Of a DNA stretch of 64,000 nt, positions 1 through 10,765 are shown one piece after another. Both the position numbers and the translations under genes were made by a program. Under the pieces are notes generated by a model. That model was given only the letters and a program-made list of their open reading frames with translations. It made no database searches and was not told where the DNA came from. Within the stretch, counting starts at the first letter, position 1. Each line of letters begins with the position of its first letter. Origin of the DNA: Malachius bipustulatus (taxonomy: Eukaryota > Arthropoda > Insecta > Coleoptera > Melyridae); NCBI GenBank assembly GCA_910589415.1, contig OU342639.1:33860268-33924267 (forward strand). Reading direction: 5' to 3'.

Positions 1-93
1 CTATTTGTGCCAAAGTACTTACGAGTACATTTTCCAAGTACTCGTACTCGAATTATTTACGAGTACTCTTTTCAGTACTCGTGCCCAGCTCTG
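1..93. mobile_element. End of a hAT-like MITE, cut by the window edge
   Basis: The segment is built of repeated GAGTACTCGTACTC-type motifs and stops at GTGCCCAGCTCTG. Its reverse complement starts CAGAGCTGGGCACGAG, a form common at hAT termini. The other end and the target duplication lie outside the window, so the class rests on terminus style only. Confidence 0.5.
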
Positions 94-562
94 ATTGTAG
101 CAAACTGCTGCCAAAATTATTGCGCCAGAGGCGTGATATATACACAGATATAAGATTTAAAGCAAGCGCCGTATTCAACAAACGTTTTCTGGCGGCTACA
201 GCTGTTTAGACAGTATAAGTGCCCTTTCTGATGTTTTATATAAATATATTTCAATTTTCTTGAATTTACATGGGGAGGTAGAATATAACTCTACAGTGGA
301 TTTATTATAATGTTAAAGTTACAATACTCGGCACAATAGCATCAATATCAATATTGACATTAACGTTTCTGTTTGCGACGATAATTTTTTTTCTTAGACA
401 AGGTAAACTCTATGGATGATAACTATATCATGGTATATAATGGAGCAATCTGTTGATTATGTTATGATTATATTCAGCAGATAGTAGTCATGGAAGCAGA
501 GAAGAGTTCAAACAATGGCACCACTCTCGACTATTACACTATTACTTGCCGCCGCAAAAATT
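94..562. other. AT-rich spacer, nothing recognised
   Basis: No coding similarity, splice-bounded exon or strong repeat was seen. It ends at the left copy of the target duplication of the next LINE fragment. Confidence 0.5.
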
Positions 563-579
563 AAATGGTACCGTGATAT

Positions 580-1114
580 TGATTGATATTGATATTGATA
601 TTGAGGGTGTCAGATGCGCTGCGACCTATTACAGATCTATTGTGCCCCCTCCTCTCTGCTCCTTTGGAGTATATTCCCTTCATTGAAGCAGCCTCTCCAA
701 CTCCGCTTCCCTTAGGAATTTCAGGATTTGAAGGGGATCAAGGCCGGGCAAAGCCCCCCCGTTGAGCTGGTGTTGGCCCAGAACATCGTTTCTTTCACGT
801 TCTAGGGCTTCGCAGTTCATCAATAGGTGACGAGGCGTCTCGTTTTCTTCCCTGCAGAATCTGCAAACACCATCTTTTTCTATACCAAGTTTCCTCAGGT
901 GTTCATTGAGCTTGCAATGACCTGTTAGGAATCCTGTTAGCATTCTGAGACTTCCTTTGTTGAGGGTCAGGAGTTTCCTTGACCTTTCTCGGTTAAAGTT
1001 CCCGAGGAGCTCCTTGGATTGTCTCAATCCTGAGAGGTTATTCCAATGGATTTCTCTCAGTTTTTCTTCTTCCTTCCGAAGTTCTGCCTTGAAGAACGTG
1101 TCTTCAAGGCTACA
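580..1114 (-). mobile_element. 5'-truncated non-LTR retrotransposon with 17-bp target duplication
   Basis: The 17-mer AAATGGTACCGTGATAT occurs at 563-579 and again at 1115-1131 and brackets this piece. Read on the minus strand, the fragment ends in a short (CAATAT)n tail (+ strand 580-604), which is the 3' tail of a target-primed insertion. Only the distal C-terminal coding region is present, so the copy is dead on arrival. The empty site can be read directly by deleting one 17-mer and the insert. Confidence 0.85.
680..1027 (-). pseudogene. C-terminal zinc-binding end of a non-LTR (I/R1/Jockey-type) polyprotein
   Basis: The 115-residue frame carries the spaced pattern GHCKLNEHLRKLGI, then CRFC, then H and C (CRFCREENETPRHLLMNC). 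In I/R1/Jockey-type polyproteins this cysteine/histidine cluster follows the RT and RNase H regions. Neither RT nor RNase H is present here, because the insertion was truncated. The first Met is internal; there is no promoter or start of its own. The clade is uncertain because only the tail is seen. Confidence 0.75.
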
Positions 1115-1208
1115 AAATGGTACCGTGATATACTCCTATAGTCACAAGCTATCCGATAGTATAAAGCCATTTCGCCCTATACCCATGCCGCTCATCTCCA
1201 TAATTACC

Positions 1209-1509
1209 GTTTTTCGCCCAGATAACGTATTATTTTGTTATCATTCATTGAATTATTATTGAAAATCCTTCAAATACACCGTCAGATTCAGAAATAATTA
1301 TTCACTTTGTTGTGATAAATTTCAATCTGACAAACGTTCATTTCAACGGTTGGGACAGTGTTGTCAGACTTCGCTTGTCTTGGATTTCAGACTTGGGACA
1401 ACGGCGTCAAAGTTCTGTGGCTAAAACGTAATTTCAGGCAGTTCTTTAGGGAACCCTTGGCTGTCGTTATTATTTTGTATATTATGTATACGTTATCTGG
1501 GCGAAAAAC
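1209..1509. repeat. Short inverted-repeat element (possible MITE)
   Basis: A 22-bp arm at 1209-1230 (GTTTTTCGCCCAGATAACGT followed by AT) is matched by its exact reverse complement at 1488-1509. The 257-bp interior has no coding signal. Flanks show no clear target duplication, so this could be an old MITE or a chance-preserved hairpin. Confidence 0.5.
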
Positions 1510-1589
1510 TACTGAAACACGTGTTATTTATTTAAAAATAGGGTAATTTAAGTATGGTGACCTGGCTCGTACCTACCCCTCAAGTCATT

Positions 1590-1701
1590 GGTCAGGTTAT
1601 ATAGGTATTTTTTTTTCCTGAAATTTCAAGGACGTAAATTATAAAATATAGATGACATATAAAAAGCCGTAAGGGCAAGGGAAAAAATACCCAACCTGAC
1701 C
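1590..1701. repeat. Imperfect hairpin
   Basis: GGTCAGGTT...AGGTATTTTTTTTTCC at 1590-1618 faces GGGAAAAAATACCCAACCTGACC at 1679-1701. The arms are imperfect and no target duplication is evident. Confidence 0.4.
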
Positions 1702-3189
1702 AAAGACCTGAACCTGACTTAGTGGAGGGTCAATCAGAAAAACGGTCAGCCGCCAGGTCCCTATACTGCCGTTTTAGTTGAAAAGGGCGTATCTGCAGTT
1801 TTACCTGTTTTTAGCTTAAAAGTGCATTTCATACTGTTTATTCCAATCTAACTAATTTTTTAATCAACTTGGCCGTATCTACCCAAATAATGCGGCAAAA
1901 TAGTGAAATAGGATGGGCGTATATGAAATTCTGCAGGAGATTTTAGTTGAAAAAGTCGTATGTTCTGTTGTAATTTGTAGTTGATTACTTTGTTGTGTTG
2001 ATATTATTGAATTATTGAATTAAACACGTTTGTTTTAAATCTTTATTCTTTTCCAAGGAACAATCGTAACTTAACCTTTTTCCACATTTCCTCTATTTCC
2101 TTCTAATCTGTCTATCTAATCCTCAAGCGGACTTCTGACATAACGTCAAGGCAAGACCACCAACCTATTTGGCGCTCATGTGCCACAGCCATGACGTCAC
2201 AGGAGTATTGGATACAACATGTTCCCTCCACTTAATAAACTTGTAATAGTAATTCTTATTAACTTCATCATTTACCCGTCTGTTGGTAAATACAATAAAT
2301 ACAAGTGAATCTGGCAACACGGCATGACCAGCAGTTGTTTACAGTGACATGCGTATAATTTTCCCAATCTCATCAACCACTCCTCTTTAAAGACTCAATT
2401 TTATTATTCTATGGTTAAACTGCATTGAAATGAACGTCAACGTCAGTTCAGTCACTTTCGTCTTCGTCGGCGCCCCTGCTAGTGATGCGCCAACCGAGCA
2501 TCGAAGTCTCGACGATATGTCGATTCTTTTTGAATAAAGACACTCGAGTGCAAAAAACACTACTTTGGAGTATTTGTCGCTTATATGATGAAATATTTAA
2601 ACTCAGGGACGAAATAATGATGATTCATGATTCATTACTTGTAATTACCCGTAAAACTACAGTTATTTTGAAATACTGGACAAATAAATCACAGTTACAG
2701 GACGTTACCGTGACAACGCATCACAATCGTATAGTAGAAAATAGAAACTTTGACAGTAGAATAGAATAGACTAATCTACTAACCGCATATAACAGAAGTT
2801 TGGTTAGCTTTTGTTATTTATTTTATATTATTTATTTATATCTCAGTCAGTAATCATCTCCATATTTTGTTTTAATTCGATGGTTTGTAATTGTTCAAAT
2901 TAATTAAAAGCGCTCACGCAAAAGCGAAAAACTGCAATAGTTGAAAGTTATTGGGATTAAACTTCATGGAATGCGATTGTTCTCTTTAGATCCGTCTAGA
3001 ATAATTATCAAGATTGCAAACCCCAGAGAAGCAGCTTCTAAAACTCAGTGCTTGGATTTCTGTTGGTACCTGTCATTACAAGTTTCTTAGAATAGAAAAG
3101 GTACTCGCTTTTGTCCTTCCTTATATCCTAGCAGTTATTTTGTTCTCCCCTCGACCTCTTGCCCGCATAATAATAATACATTGTTTCAG
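1702..3189. other. Intergenic or intronic stretch, nothing recognised
   Basis: The longest open frame (2482-2769, 95 codons) shows no recognisable domain and a base composition like its surroundings, so it is treated as chance. The stretch ends in the acceptor TTGTTTCAG at 3181-3189. Confidence 0.4.
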
Positions 3190-3429
3190 GTATCGGACCA
3201 CCAAGGACATATTAACTCTACCCTTCCGGGTGATACCGTTGGTCCGCGAAGTGGGCCGGATCAAGAGGTGGAGGTGAAGGTGGTGTTGAAGAGCAACTTC
3301 AAGCCATCGCTGCTGTGTCAGAAGATCGAGGTGAAGATACCGATCCCTCTGAACACAGCTGGCGGGCAATGATCTGTCTCAAGGGCAAAAGGCGAAATAT
3401 AAGGCATCGGAAAATGTGATTGTCTGGAA
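3190..3429 (+). pseudogene. AP-2mu: Decayed exon of AP-2 complex subunit mu
   Basis: Translation across frames gives [21 protein letters not shown], then [15 protein letters not shown], then LICLKGK.KYKASEN.IVWK. This is the C-terminal mu-homology domain of the clathrin adaptor medium chain, the cargo-binding part of the AP-2 complex at the plasma membrane. The segment is bounded by an acceptor (TTTCAG at 3184-3189) and a donor (GTGAGT from 3430), so it is a genomic exon and not a cDNA copy. Against the family consensus it has an extra codon near TKDIL, about +2 bases after GRIK, one base lost near NTAGG (creating a stop), and +2 bases in the GKAKYKA stretch. Neighbouring mu exons are absent. 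The family is highly conserved, so three frameshifts mean a non-functional copy. AP-1 mu is less likely, given [11 protein letters not shown]. Confidence 0.8.
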
Positions 3430-3519
3430 GTGAGTTTTAATATTGTTATACCAAATTTATACCAGAATTTTATACCAAATGCTTTTCCATTGTTCATAAC
3501 AATGTCACTCACTGTACGT

Positions 3520-3722
3520 AAATAGGAAAAGCAATTGACATATAAAGTGACACTGATTTGAAATAAAAGGAAATTGATTGATAGACCAATGACTAGTTAC
3601 TTGAAAATAAGAAAATCATTTGACAGAAGAGAAAAACCAAAAGAGAAAGACCGTATCTCTCGTTACTTGAACAGATCGTTCACCTAACAGATCAGTCTCT
3701 CTGAGTATGTGCTGCGATTAGT
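3520..3722. repeat. About 205-bp dispersed repeat, copy 1
   Basis: From AAATAGGAAAAGCAA to GTGCTGCGATTAGT this segment matches 15773-15980 nearly base for base, in the same orientation. It has no open frame. It may be the end of an unrecognised transposon or part of an LTR; flanks differ abruptly at both ends. Confidence 0.75.
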
Positions 3723-3815
3723 GTTTTGGTTTGGGTTCACTTATTAAAATTAAAGACAGCCTGTTTATTTAAATCAACTATTCTTTTATTTATCAAGTAT
3801 TGTTTTATTAATTAT

Positions 3816-4202
3816 TGTTACGGACAATTTTAACCGTCTGGCAACAATGTGTTGGTCCGCCGACGAGACGAGAGTTGTTGTTGTAGAACCGTGGCTGAGA
3901 TCAGTCGTTCAGTAAAATAAATGTATAATTCTTGTCCTGATCTTTATTGAATCATAATTTAATAAAATACTAATCATCATAATAGCCTAATACCAGTTTC
4001 AATCATATACAGTCCACTCAATCGTAACAATTATGTTCACATGAAGATCAAAGCACCTTCCATGTTAGCTGCCCCATGCTTATTGTTGGATTTGTTGGTC
4101 CCCTCCTTCTTGGCCACGCGTGCCCAGTGCACACATGACGGTCGTACCAACCATAGCGATACCAACCTCACAACTAATAACTAAATAGTTACATTCATAA
4201 CA
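3816..4202 (-). repeat. 3' LTR of the Gypsy element
   Basis: The 387-bp segment starts TGTTACGGAC and ends TTCATAACA, so both strands begin with TGTTA as retroviral-type LTRs do. It lies directly next to a polypurine tract on the pol side. AATAAA-like signals are present on both strands. No second LTR copy is in the window, so the boundary is inferred from termini and tract. Confidence 0.7.
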
Positions 4203-4214
4203 TCTCCCTCTTTT
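4203..4214 (-). promoter_or_regulatory. Polypurine tract of the Gypsy element
   Basis: On the minus strand AAAAGAGGGAGA immediately precedes the LTR's TGTTATG. This is the expected position of the plus-strand primer. Confidence 0.7.
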
Positions 4215-4338
4215 AGAATTAACTAAAATAAACATTTTCAAAATTACAATTGAATACTAATTCAAGACTTAAATAAAAAATAAGTTCTTAACTTAAATAT
4301 AATTCAACTCAAAGATCAAAGAACTACTGCTAAGAGTG

Positions 4339-6412
4339 CTAAGTCTCATAATCTTCAAATCTTTGAGGCTTAATTATTTTCCTGCCAAAACTACTACAGC
4401 CCGGTACTCTTTCATGTCCTCCTTTTTCTATTTCTACATTAGTATCATAGGCAATTTCTTTTCCGTCTCCTGAACTAGTCTGATCTGATGCATCATCTTT
4501 ATCACCTGACTCTAAAATAGTCTCAAACTTGTCATGTCTTTCTTGTCCCATTTCAGGGTCATTTTTGTAATGTTTTAAATGAAAAGAATTTCTTCTTTTG
4601 ACTACTCCAAACTTATCTTTCACAATAAATGATCTAGGAGTATGACAGGTTTCTATGTAATCCTCCCTGGTAACCACTCTTTATTATCTTGTCTTATCAA
4701 TACATTATCATTCACTTTGAAACTACCTCTTTGTTTAGCACTTCTGTCATAAAAATACTTTTGCCGTTCCAGGTCCTTATTTAATTCATAATTCGCGTTA
4801 CCATTAACTTTTGGGTATAATAAAGTTTCATTGATTGGTAAGGTTGTCCTCAAAACTCTGCTATTTAAAATTTCTGACGGTGACAAGTTTAGACTTCTTA
4901 CTGGAGTTGTTCTGTACTCCAACATCATTAAATCAATGTCACCCCTAGACTCTACACTCTTTTTGAGCAACGATTTACAAATACCAACAGCTTTTTCAGC
5001 TAAGCCGTTCGACCTGGGATATCTCGGACTAGATGTTATCAGATTTATATTCCATTGTTTTACAAACGTTTTAAACTCTAGGCTATTATATGGCATATTA
5101 TCTGAAACTAATGTATGTGGAATGCCTTGTGACGAAAAAATTATTTTCAGATGCTTAATAACTTCACCAGCAGTTTTATTTACAAGCTCTTTTAACTCAA
5201 TCCAATTACTGTAATAGTCAACGACAACCAAGTATGGCTTACCTTTGAATTCCAAGATGTCTGACGCTACTTTGTAAAAGGGAATATTAGGTCTCTCATG
5301 ACTAACTAAAGTTTCTTTTATGTTAGCTCTGCTATATTTCAAGCATACATCACATTTAGAGATATAATTTTCTATATCTCTAGTGATTCCGGGCCAATAA
5401 AAAATTTTCCGAGCTCTAGCTTTGGTTTTTTCTATGCCGAAATGACCTATGTGTAGTTTCCCAAGCATTTTAGACCTCAACATAAATGGTATTATCAATT
5501 TATCGTTCAAATAACACACTCCTTCATTAACATGAATATCATCTTTTAGCTTTATAAATTGTTTTATTTCCCCAAGCTCAACTTTCAGATTATTACTTGG
5601 CCAATCATTATTACTGGCATAATACATAATTTTGATTAAAACAGGATCTTTAGCTGTATGCACTTTAATTTCTTCTATCCTTTCATCTGAGATAGGCAAC
5701 TCAACACCAACTGTGTGTACAATGTATAACTTACTTCCAGGTAAGTAGACAATTTCAAAATTATATTTTAAAAGTTTTAGTTTCATTCTCTGTAACCTAG
5801 AAGTTACTTTGTTCATTTCTTTATCATGAATAACCACCAATGGCTTGTGGTCACTGTTGACTATTATTTTTCTCCCATATACAAAATTATGAAACTTGTT
5901 TAGTGAAAATACAATTGCCAGCATTTCTTTTTCTATCTGCGCATAAGCTGTTTCAGTTTGTGTCAAACTCCTAGAACAAAACGCCACAGGTCTTCCTTCC
6001 TGAAGCAAGACCCCACCTATACCCGACTGGCTTGCACTACCACCGGTATAGTATTATCAAAAATTGTTAGCTCCGGTATATTACAAATTAACAATTTTAA
6101 TTTCTGGAAAACTTCTGTAAGCTCATCTGTCCACACCCACTCAACATTATTTTTTAGCAGCGCCCTCAACGGAGCTGATAACTGAGACAGTATAGGTATA
6201 TATTCTCCCAAATAATTAACCATCCCCATAAATCTTAACAATTCTTTTTTATCTTTGGGAACTTCTAGAGCTACGATTGCTTGTATATATTCAGGATCCG
6301 GTTTTACCCCTAAGCCTGAAAATATTTGCCCTACATATTTGACCTCATCAACTTTGTATTGAATTTTATTAATATTAAATTTAACACCATTATCCTTAGC
6401 TCTTTTTAACAC
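4339..6412 (-). pseudogene. Gypsy pol remnant: RT end, RNase H, integrase
   Basis: Three minus-strand frames chain together. 6412-6017 carries the RT thumb/connection region (KYVGQIFSGLGVKPDPE, LLRFMGMVNYLGEYIP). 6008-4653 (451 codons) continues with RNase H (YAQIEKEMLAIVFSLNKFH, VNSDHKPL), then the integrase zinc finger (HIGHFG..., CDVC), then the DDE core: D in VVVDYYSNW, D in LVSDNMPYN, E in SNGLAEKAVG. 4677-4339 holds the integrase C-terminal region (TCHTPRSFIV). Frameshifts separate the three frames at about 6010 and about 4660. The catalytic RT motif is not in the remaining piece. The copy is therefore inactive, although the integrase core residues are intact. Confidence 0.85.
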
Positions 6413-6479
6413 TTGACTGAGGATTACTAATTTGATTAGTAAGTTGACTGATCACAATTCAAGTATCGTCTCAGAATGG

Positions 6480-6790
6480 GAGGTTTATATTATTATAATG
6501 TTCATGTAATGAGGGATTCCCCTAATCTTAGGAAAAGATCTGGGGGTTCCGCTGGCTTTTTGGGGCGACCTTCTTTTTAATTGATTGAAATTCTAGCACG
6601 ACATGTGAATGTGAAATTTGTATAAAGTAGAATTCGGGGGGTTCCCCCATCTTTATGGAGGACCTTGGGGGCTCATCCAGCTTTATGGTGGGATCCCGGG
6701 GGTTCCCCTAGTTGTAAGAAAAAAACCGGGGGGGGGGGGGGCTCTTTTTTATAAAATTGATTTTTTTTTCTTGCGCATTTCAAAAATATT
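6480..6790. repeat. G-rich degenerate repeats with a 14-base G run
   Basis: Loose units of the form GGGGGTTCC...CTTTATGG...GACCTT recur three to four times, ending in a G run at about 6729-6742. No target duplication or coding potential was seen. G runs of this size can fold into quadruplexes and are error-prone in sequencing. Confidence 0.45.
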
Positions 6791-6805
6791 AAATGTTTTT
6801 GACAG

Positions 6806-9405
6806 ATGTCGGTTGTCAGTACGAATACGACGCTTGTCGCGAGAACGCCTGCATGAACGGGGCGACCTGCACAAACGATTTCTTCGGTTTCAAGTGCATC
6901 TGTTCGCCCGGTTTCACCAGAAAGTACTGCCAAGACGACATCCCCGACTGCAAGGAGAACTCGTGTCCTCCCAGCGCCACTTGCGTCGGTCTGACCGGAC
7001 GATTCTTCTGCCAGTGTCCCTTCAATCTGACCGGCGAAGACTGCAGAAAAAGTAAGTCGTTTTTTTTTCTGCACGCACATAACTACTGTGATGTTTAATT
7101 TTTTTGTAGCTATTTCGGTGGATTACGATTTATAATTCAGTGACGCCACTCGCAGCTCGGCGTCCCAGATCGTCCCCTTCTACACCGGATCTAAAACCAG
7201 CATGACCATAGCCTTGTGGGTGCAGTTTACTCAGAGAGACGAAAACGGGGGATTTCCTTCACCCTGTGTAGTGTCACGTAAGTTTTATGATTCACATTAC
7301 CAACAGGACCTGATTTTTTATTCAATTTTTTCTCGTAGAGCGAAACATATACCAAAAGATAGAAGACCAATAGTCCGGATCCATTCGAACGGGATGCAAG
7401 TGGCCATATTCCCTGATCTCCAGGACGTTTACCTGAGGTACCGGGACTACACAACCGTGAACGACGCTCAATGCCATCACATCGCGCTCGTCTGCGATGG
7501 AGAAAACGGAGACGAGATTAAACTGATCACCCAAAGTCTGATCGCGAGCAAAGTTGAAGGTTACGGCGGAGGAAGACAGCTACCGGAACAGTAAGATCTA
7601 TCAGTCTCACCCCCCCACTCACGCTCACTCCTAAACTTTCTTACTTTTAGTGCCTGGGCTACTCTAGGGAGACCGCAATCTGGCAACCTGAAAGCCTACA
7701 CCGAATCCGGTTTCCAAGGTCACTTGACCAAAGTGCAGATTTTCGTGACCAGGAAACCGCAAGGACGTGACCAACGAAATCCAGAAACAAGTGAGGGGTT
7801 GTCGCACGGAGCCCATCTTGTATCACCGCGGCTTGATACTCACATGGGCCGGATACGAGGACGCGATCGGATGGGTCGAGCGAGAGGTCGCAGTGCCTTC
7901 GCATTGCGGCCAGAGGAACTGCCTGCCGGGATACATCGGCGCCGAGTGCAAAGAGCTGCAGGTCGATAAGATTCCTCCGAAAATTGAATATTGCCCGGGA
8001 GATTTGTGGATTATCACCTAGAACGGCTCGGTGAATTTCAGTGACAACATCGGTGTTGGCCTGGACAGACGCTGCTTGGGGGGATCTATTGGATCGCTTA
8101 CGTCGCTTACTCTGATAAAGCTGGAAGCACTGCTACTTGTACTTTTAAAGTGTCCGTTCTCTGTGAGTTTATTTGATATAATCAATCGTCCCTTAAATGT
8201 AATAGTTTTTCATAAGGCGCTTTCCCAAAAAATGGTGTCTTCTGAGCAACATAGATGGAGGGCGATTTTTTGCTGTTTTTTGTGTGTTAATGGAAAACTA
8301 TGTAATGGTGGAAAAGTTCATTGCACCGTGTAGTTGTAGAGCGGAACATTCTCTACAATTTGTTTTCCATTACTTTTTTTGAAAATCCGCGTAGTTTAGC
8401 CGCCAGAGGGCGCCAAAATGTATTTATACAAAATTGGAGACTTTTCATATTTTTAATCAAATCATGAATTTTATTGAAACGTTGTAAAGGTTCAAAATTT
8501 TCATCTCATGGCATTTTCCTCCAAAATGCTTAGTTTTGGTCTGAAATCCGGATAAATTAATGCGCACTGGCAGGCATAATTTATGTAAAAATTTTAGAGC
8601 CCCCTTGCGGCGAAACGATGGGGAATTTGCAAAAATGTTGAGGGACCAAAGTTGCAGGAAATTTTTCACCCTACAATAATTCTGATGGTATTTGTCTCCA
8701 AAATGCATAGTTTTGCTTTAAATCTACAGAAAAAGTCGCTAAAGCATAACACTTATAAAAACTTTTAGAGCCCTCTTCTAGTGGCAAAACTATGAGGATA
8801 TTGTGAAAAAGTAATGGTATCAAAATTGTAGGAAATTTTTCGCTCTACAACTTTCGTCTTTTGATACTTTTCCCCAAAATGCATAGTGTATTTCTTCAAA
8901 ACACAAAAATATCAAAAAATAATTCTATTCCTCGACAGGCACCCTTTTTTTAGTCCACGTTGTGAAAATTATGTTCATATACTCCCAATAATCCCTTTTG
9001 TTTGAATAAATCGCAATTGCATGAAAAATTCCCCTAAAACAGCCTCTATTTGCCCAATTTGAAGTCATTCTCAAGTACAATAATTTTAATTGTTATTTTC
9101 CTTGCAGCCGAATTTCGCCCCGAACTAGTGGACCCCGTCGGAGATTTCCAGACGTGCAAGGACTGGGCGCGGGAGGTCAGTTCAAAGTATGCGAGATCGG
9201 CTGCAATTCCGGACTGAAGTTCTCGCAAGAAATCCCCAAATTTTACACCTGCGGTGGCAAAGGCTTCTGGACACCGACCAACAATCTGGGACTTCCCATG
9301 GTCATCCCCGCTTGCTTTCGTAAGAATATTTCTATTATTAACAACTAATTTCGCTCAATAATTCATTTCCACAGCCGCTAAACCGGCCCCCACGGTTTAT
9401 AAGTT
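6806..9405 (+). pseudogene. uif: Six decayed exons of an uninflatable/SVEP1-like receptor gene
   Basis: Exons inferred from splice sites are 6806-7051, 7110-7277, 7339-7590, 7651-8162, 9108-9319 and 9375-9405. The first encodes two EGF-like domains ([41 protein letters not shown]). The next three form a laminin-G/pentraxin domain ([49 protein letters not shown]) followed by an HYR domain ([25 protein letters not shown]). The fifth has a cysteine-rich module (QTCKDW, FKVCEIGCNSGLKFSQ, FYTCGGKGFW). This order fits insect uninflatable, an apical membrane protein of epithelia and trachea; a SVEP1-like paralogue is the alternative. Decay: stop at 7133-7135, stop at 8019-8021, several frameshifts, and loss of about a dozen codons inside the HYR domain. 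Splice sites are kept. Confidence 0.75.
8480..8900 (+). repeat. Intronic imperfect tandem repeat, about 180-bp unit
   Basis: Between exons four and five of the uif-like copy, a unit reading roughly CCAAAATGC.TAGTTTT...TTTTAGAGCCC...GGAAATTTTTC recurs about every 180 bases (near 8520, 8697 and 8874), the last one partial. The function is unknown; it may be a satellite-like or MITE-derived array. Confidence 0.5.
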
Positions 9406-9644
9406 GTAAGTTTGCCACTAGATGACAGCTGCAGCGATACATGCATGCAGTTTCCTATAATAAGTCGAAGGTTCGTCACTAAATTGGCAGCTGTATATAA
9501 TTACAGTGTTCTATAATAAGTTGGAACTTTGCCGCTAGAGGACAGCGCAACACGTAAATTCATAATTGGTTACTGCATGAGCTAGAAATTATATATATAT
9601 ATATATATATAATATCCTTTATTAGTCATCGACTAAGTTAAAAC

Positions 9645-10576
9645 AACGATTACACAACTAGTGGGGAGTTCGATGAATAGGGCAAAAAAAGAGTACTCTG
9701 GGTTTTCTTGAGCCAAACGTTTCGATTTATTTTTAAATCATCTTCAGTGGCTAGTCTAAAAAATACAAAAACAGGAATCAAACACTGAACCACCCATTAG
9801 GGCTTGAATCATATCGATCATATGCATTACTACTCACAAAACATGAGGTTTTTCTTAAAATTTGTTCCATGAGAACCAAACAACATCTAAAGCAGGTAGG
9901 TAAATTACATTTTTTTTTTTTACATCTCAATTACTTTAAGAAGCACTATCAACCAGTCCTGAAAGGCACATGCCATATTTGGGGCTCTTTGACCTTTTGG
10001 TCTGAAACAACCGATCTTAAGGAACAATGACATAGTCTCTCGTAAAAGCAACACTTAAAAACACATTCACAATTAAAATTTCAATCTAGTCATCCAACTA
10101 AAGAAAATGATTTCTTAAATTAATAACTGCTGTGTGACAACAAATTTTAATTGTGAATGTGTTTTTAAGTGTTGCTTTTACGAGAGACTATGTCATTGTT
10201 CCTTAAGATCGGTTGTTTCAGACCAAAAGGTCAAAGAGCCCCAAATATGGCATGTGCCTTTCAGGACTGGTTGATAGTGCTTCTTAAAGTAATTGAGATG
10301 TAAAAAAAAAATGTAATTTACCTACCTGCTTTAGATGTTGTTTGGTTCTCATGGAACAAATTTTAAGAAAAACCTCATGTTTTGTGAGTAGTAATGCATA
10401 TGATCGATATGATTCAAGCCCTAATGGGTGGTTCAGTGTTTGATTCCTGTTTTTGTATTTTTTAGACTAGCCACTGAAGATGATTTAAAAATAAATCGAA
10501 ACGTTTGGCTCAAGAAAACCCAGAGTACTCTTTTTTTGCCCTATTCATCGAACTCCCCACTAGTTGTGTAATCGTT
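9645..10576. mobile_element. Large foldback element, 435-bp arms
   Basis: The left arm 9645-10081 and right arm 10142-10576 are reverse complements with almost no mismatch (one length change in a T/A run near 9911 versus 10302). The 60-bp loop is 10082-10141. Both outer ends abut (TA)n tracts. No transposase is encoded. The near-perfect arms mean recent formation or ongoing arm-to-arm conversion. It sits between the uif-like copy and the 3' end of the R2-like LINE. Confidence 0.85.
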
Positions 10577-10765
10577 ATATATATATATATATATTTCTTT
10601 ATTTAGAAAACTGTTTAGTTAATACATAACTATAATGCCTAAACACACAGTATAACAAATATTTTTTTTAAATTAACAATTTAAAGAAATTAGTAAATTA
10701 AATTAAATTAAACTTATTAAATGTATCTATAGGTATCATATTATAATCAAAATTTTAAAGATAAG

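Larger units (their letters stand above)
3816..6420 (-). mobile_element. 5'-truncated Gypsy (Ty3) LTR retrotransposon
   Basis: Read on the minus strand the order is RT C-terminus, RNase H, integrase, polypurine tract, 3' LTR. The upstream part (gag, protease, the first RT motifs and the 5' LTR) is missing; similarity stops near 6420 at unrelated sequence. A 5' truncation is unusual for an LTR element and suggests later deletion. Confidence 0.8.

Noticed and set aside
2482..2769. 95-codon open frame
   Set aside because: No domain, no splice or promoter support, composition like flanking non-coding DNA.
3190..3429. Processed (retrocopied) AP-2 mu
   Set aside because: Acceptor and donor sequences flank the exon directly; a retrocopy would continue into the neighbouring exons.
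6618..7055. 145-codon plus-strand frame over the EGF region
   Set aside because: Shadow of the EGF exon in a different frame; starts in the G-rich repeat.
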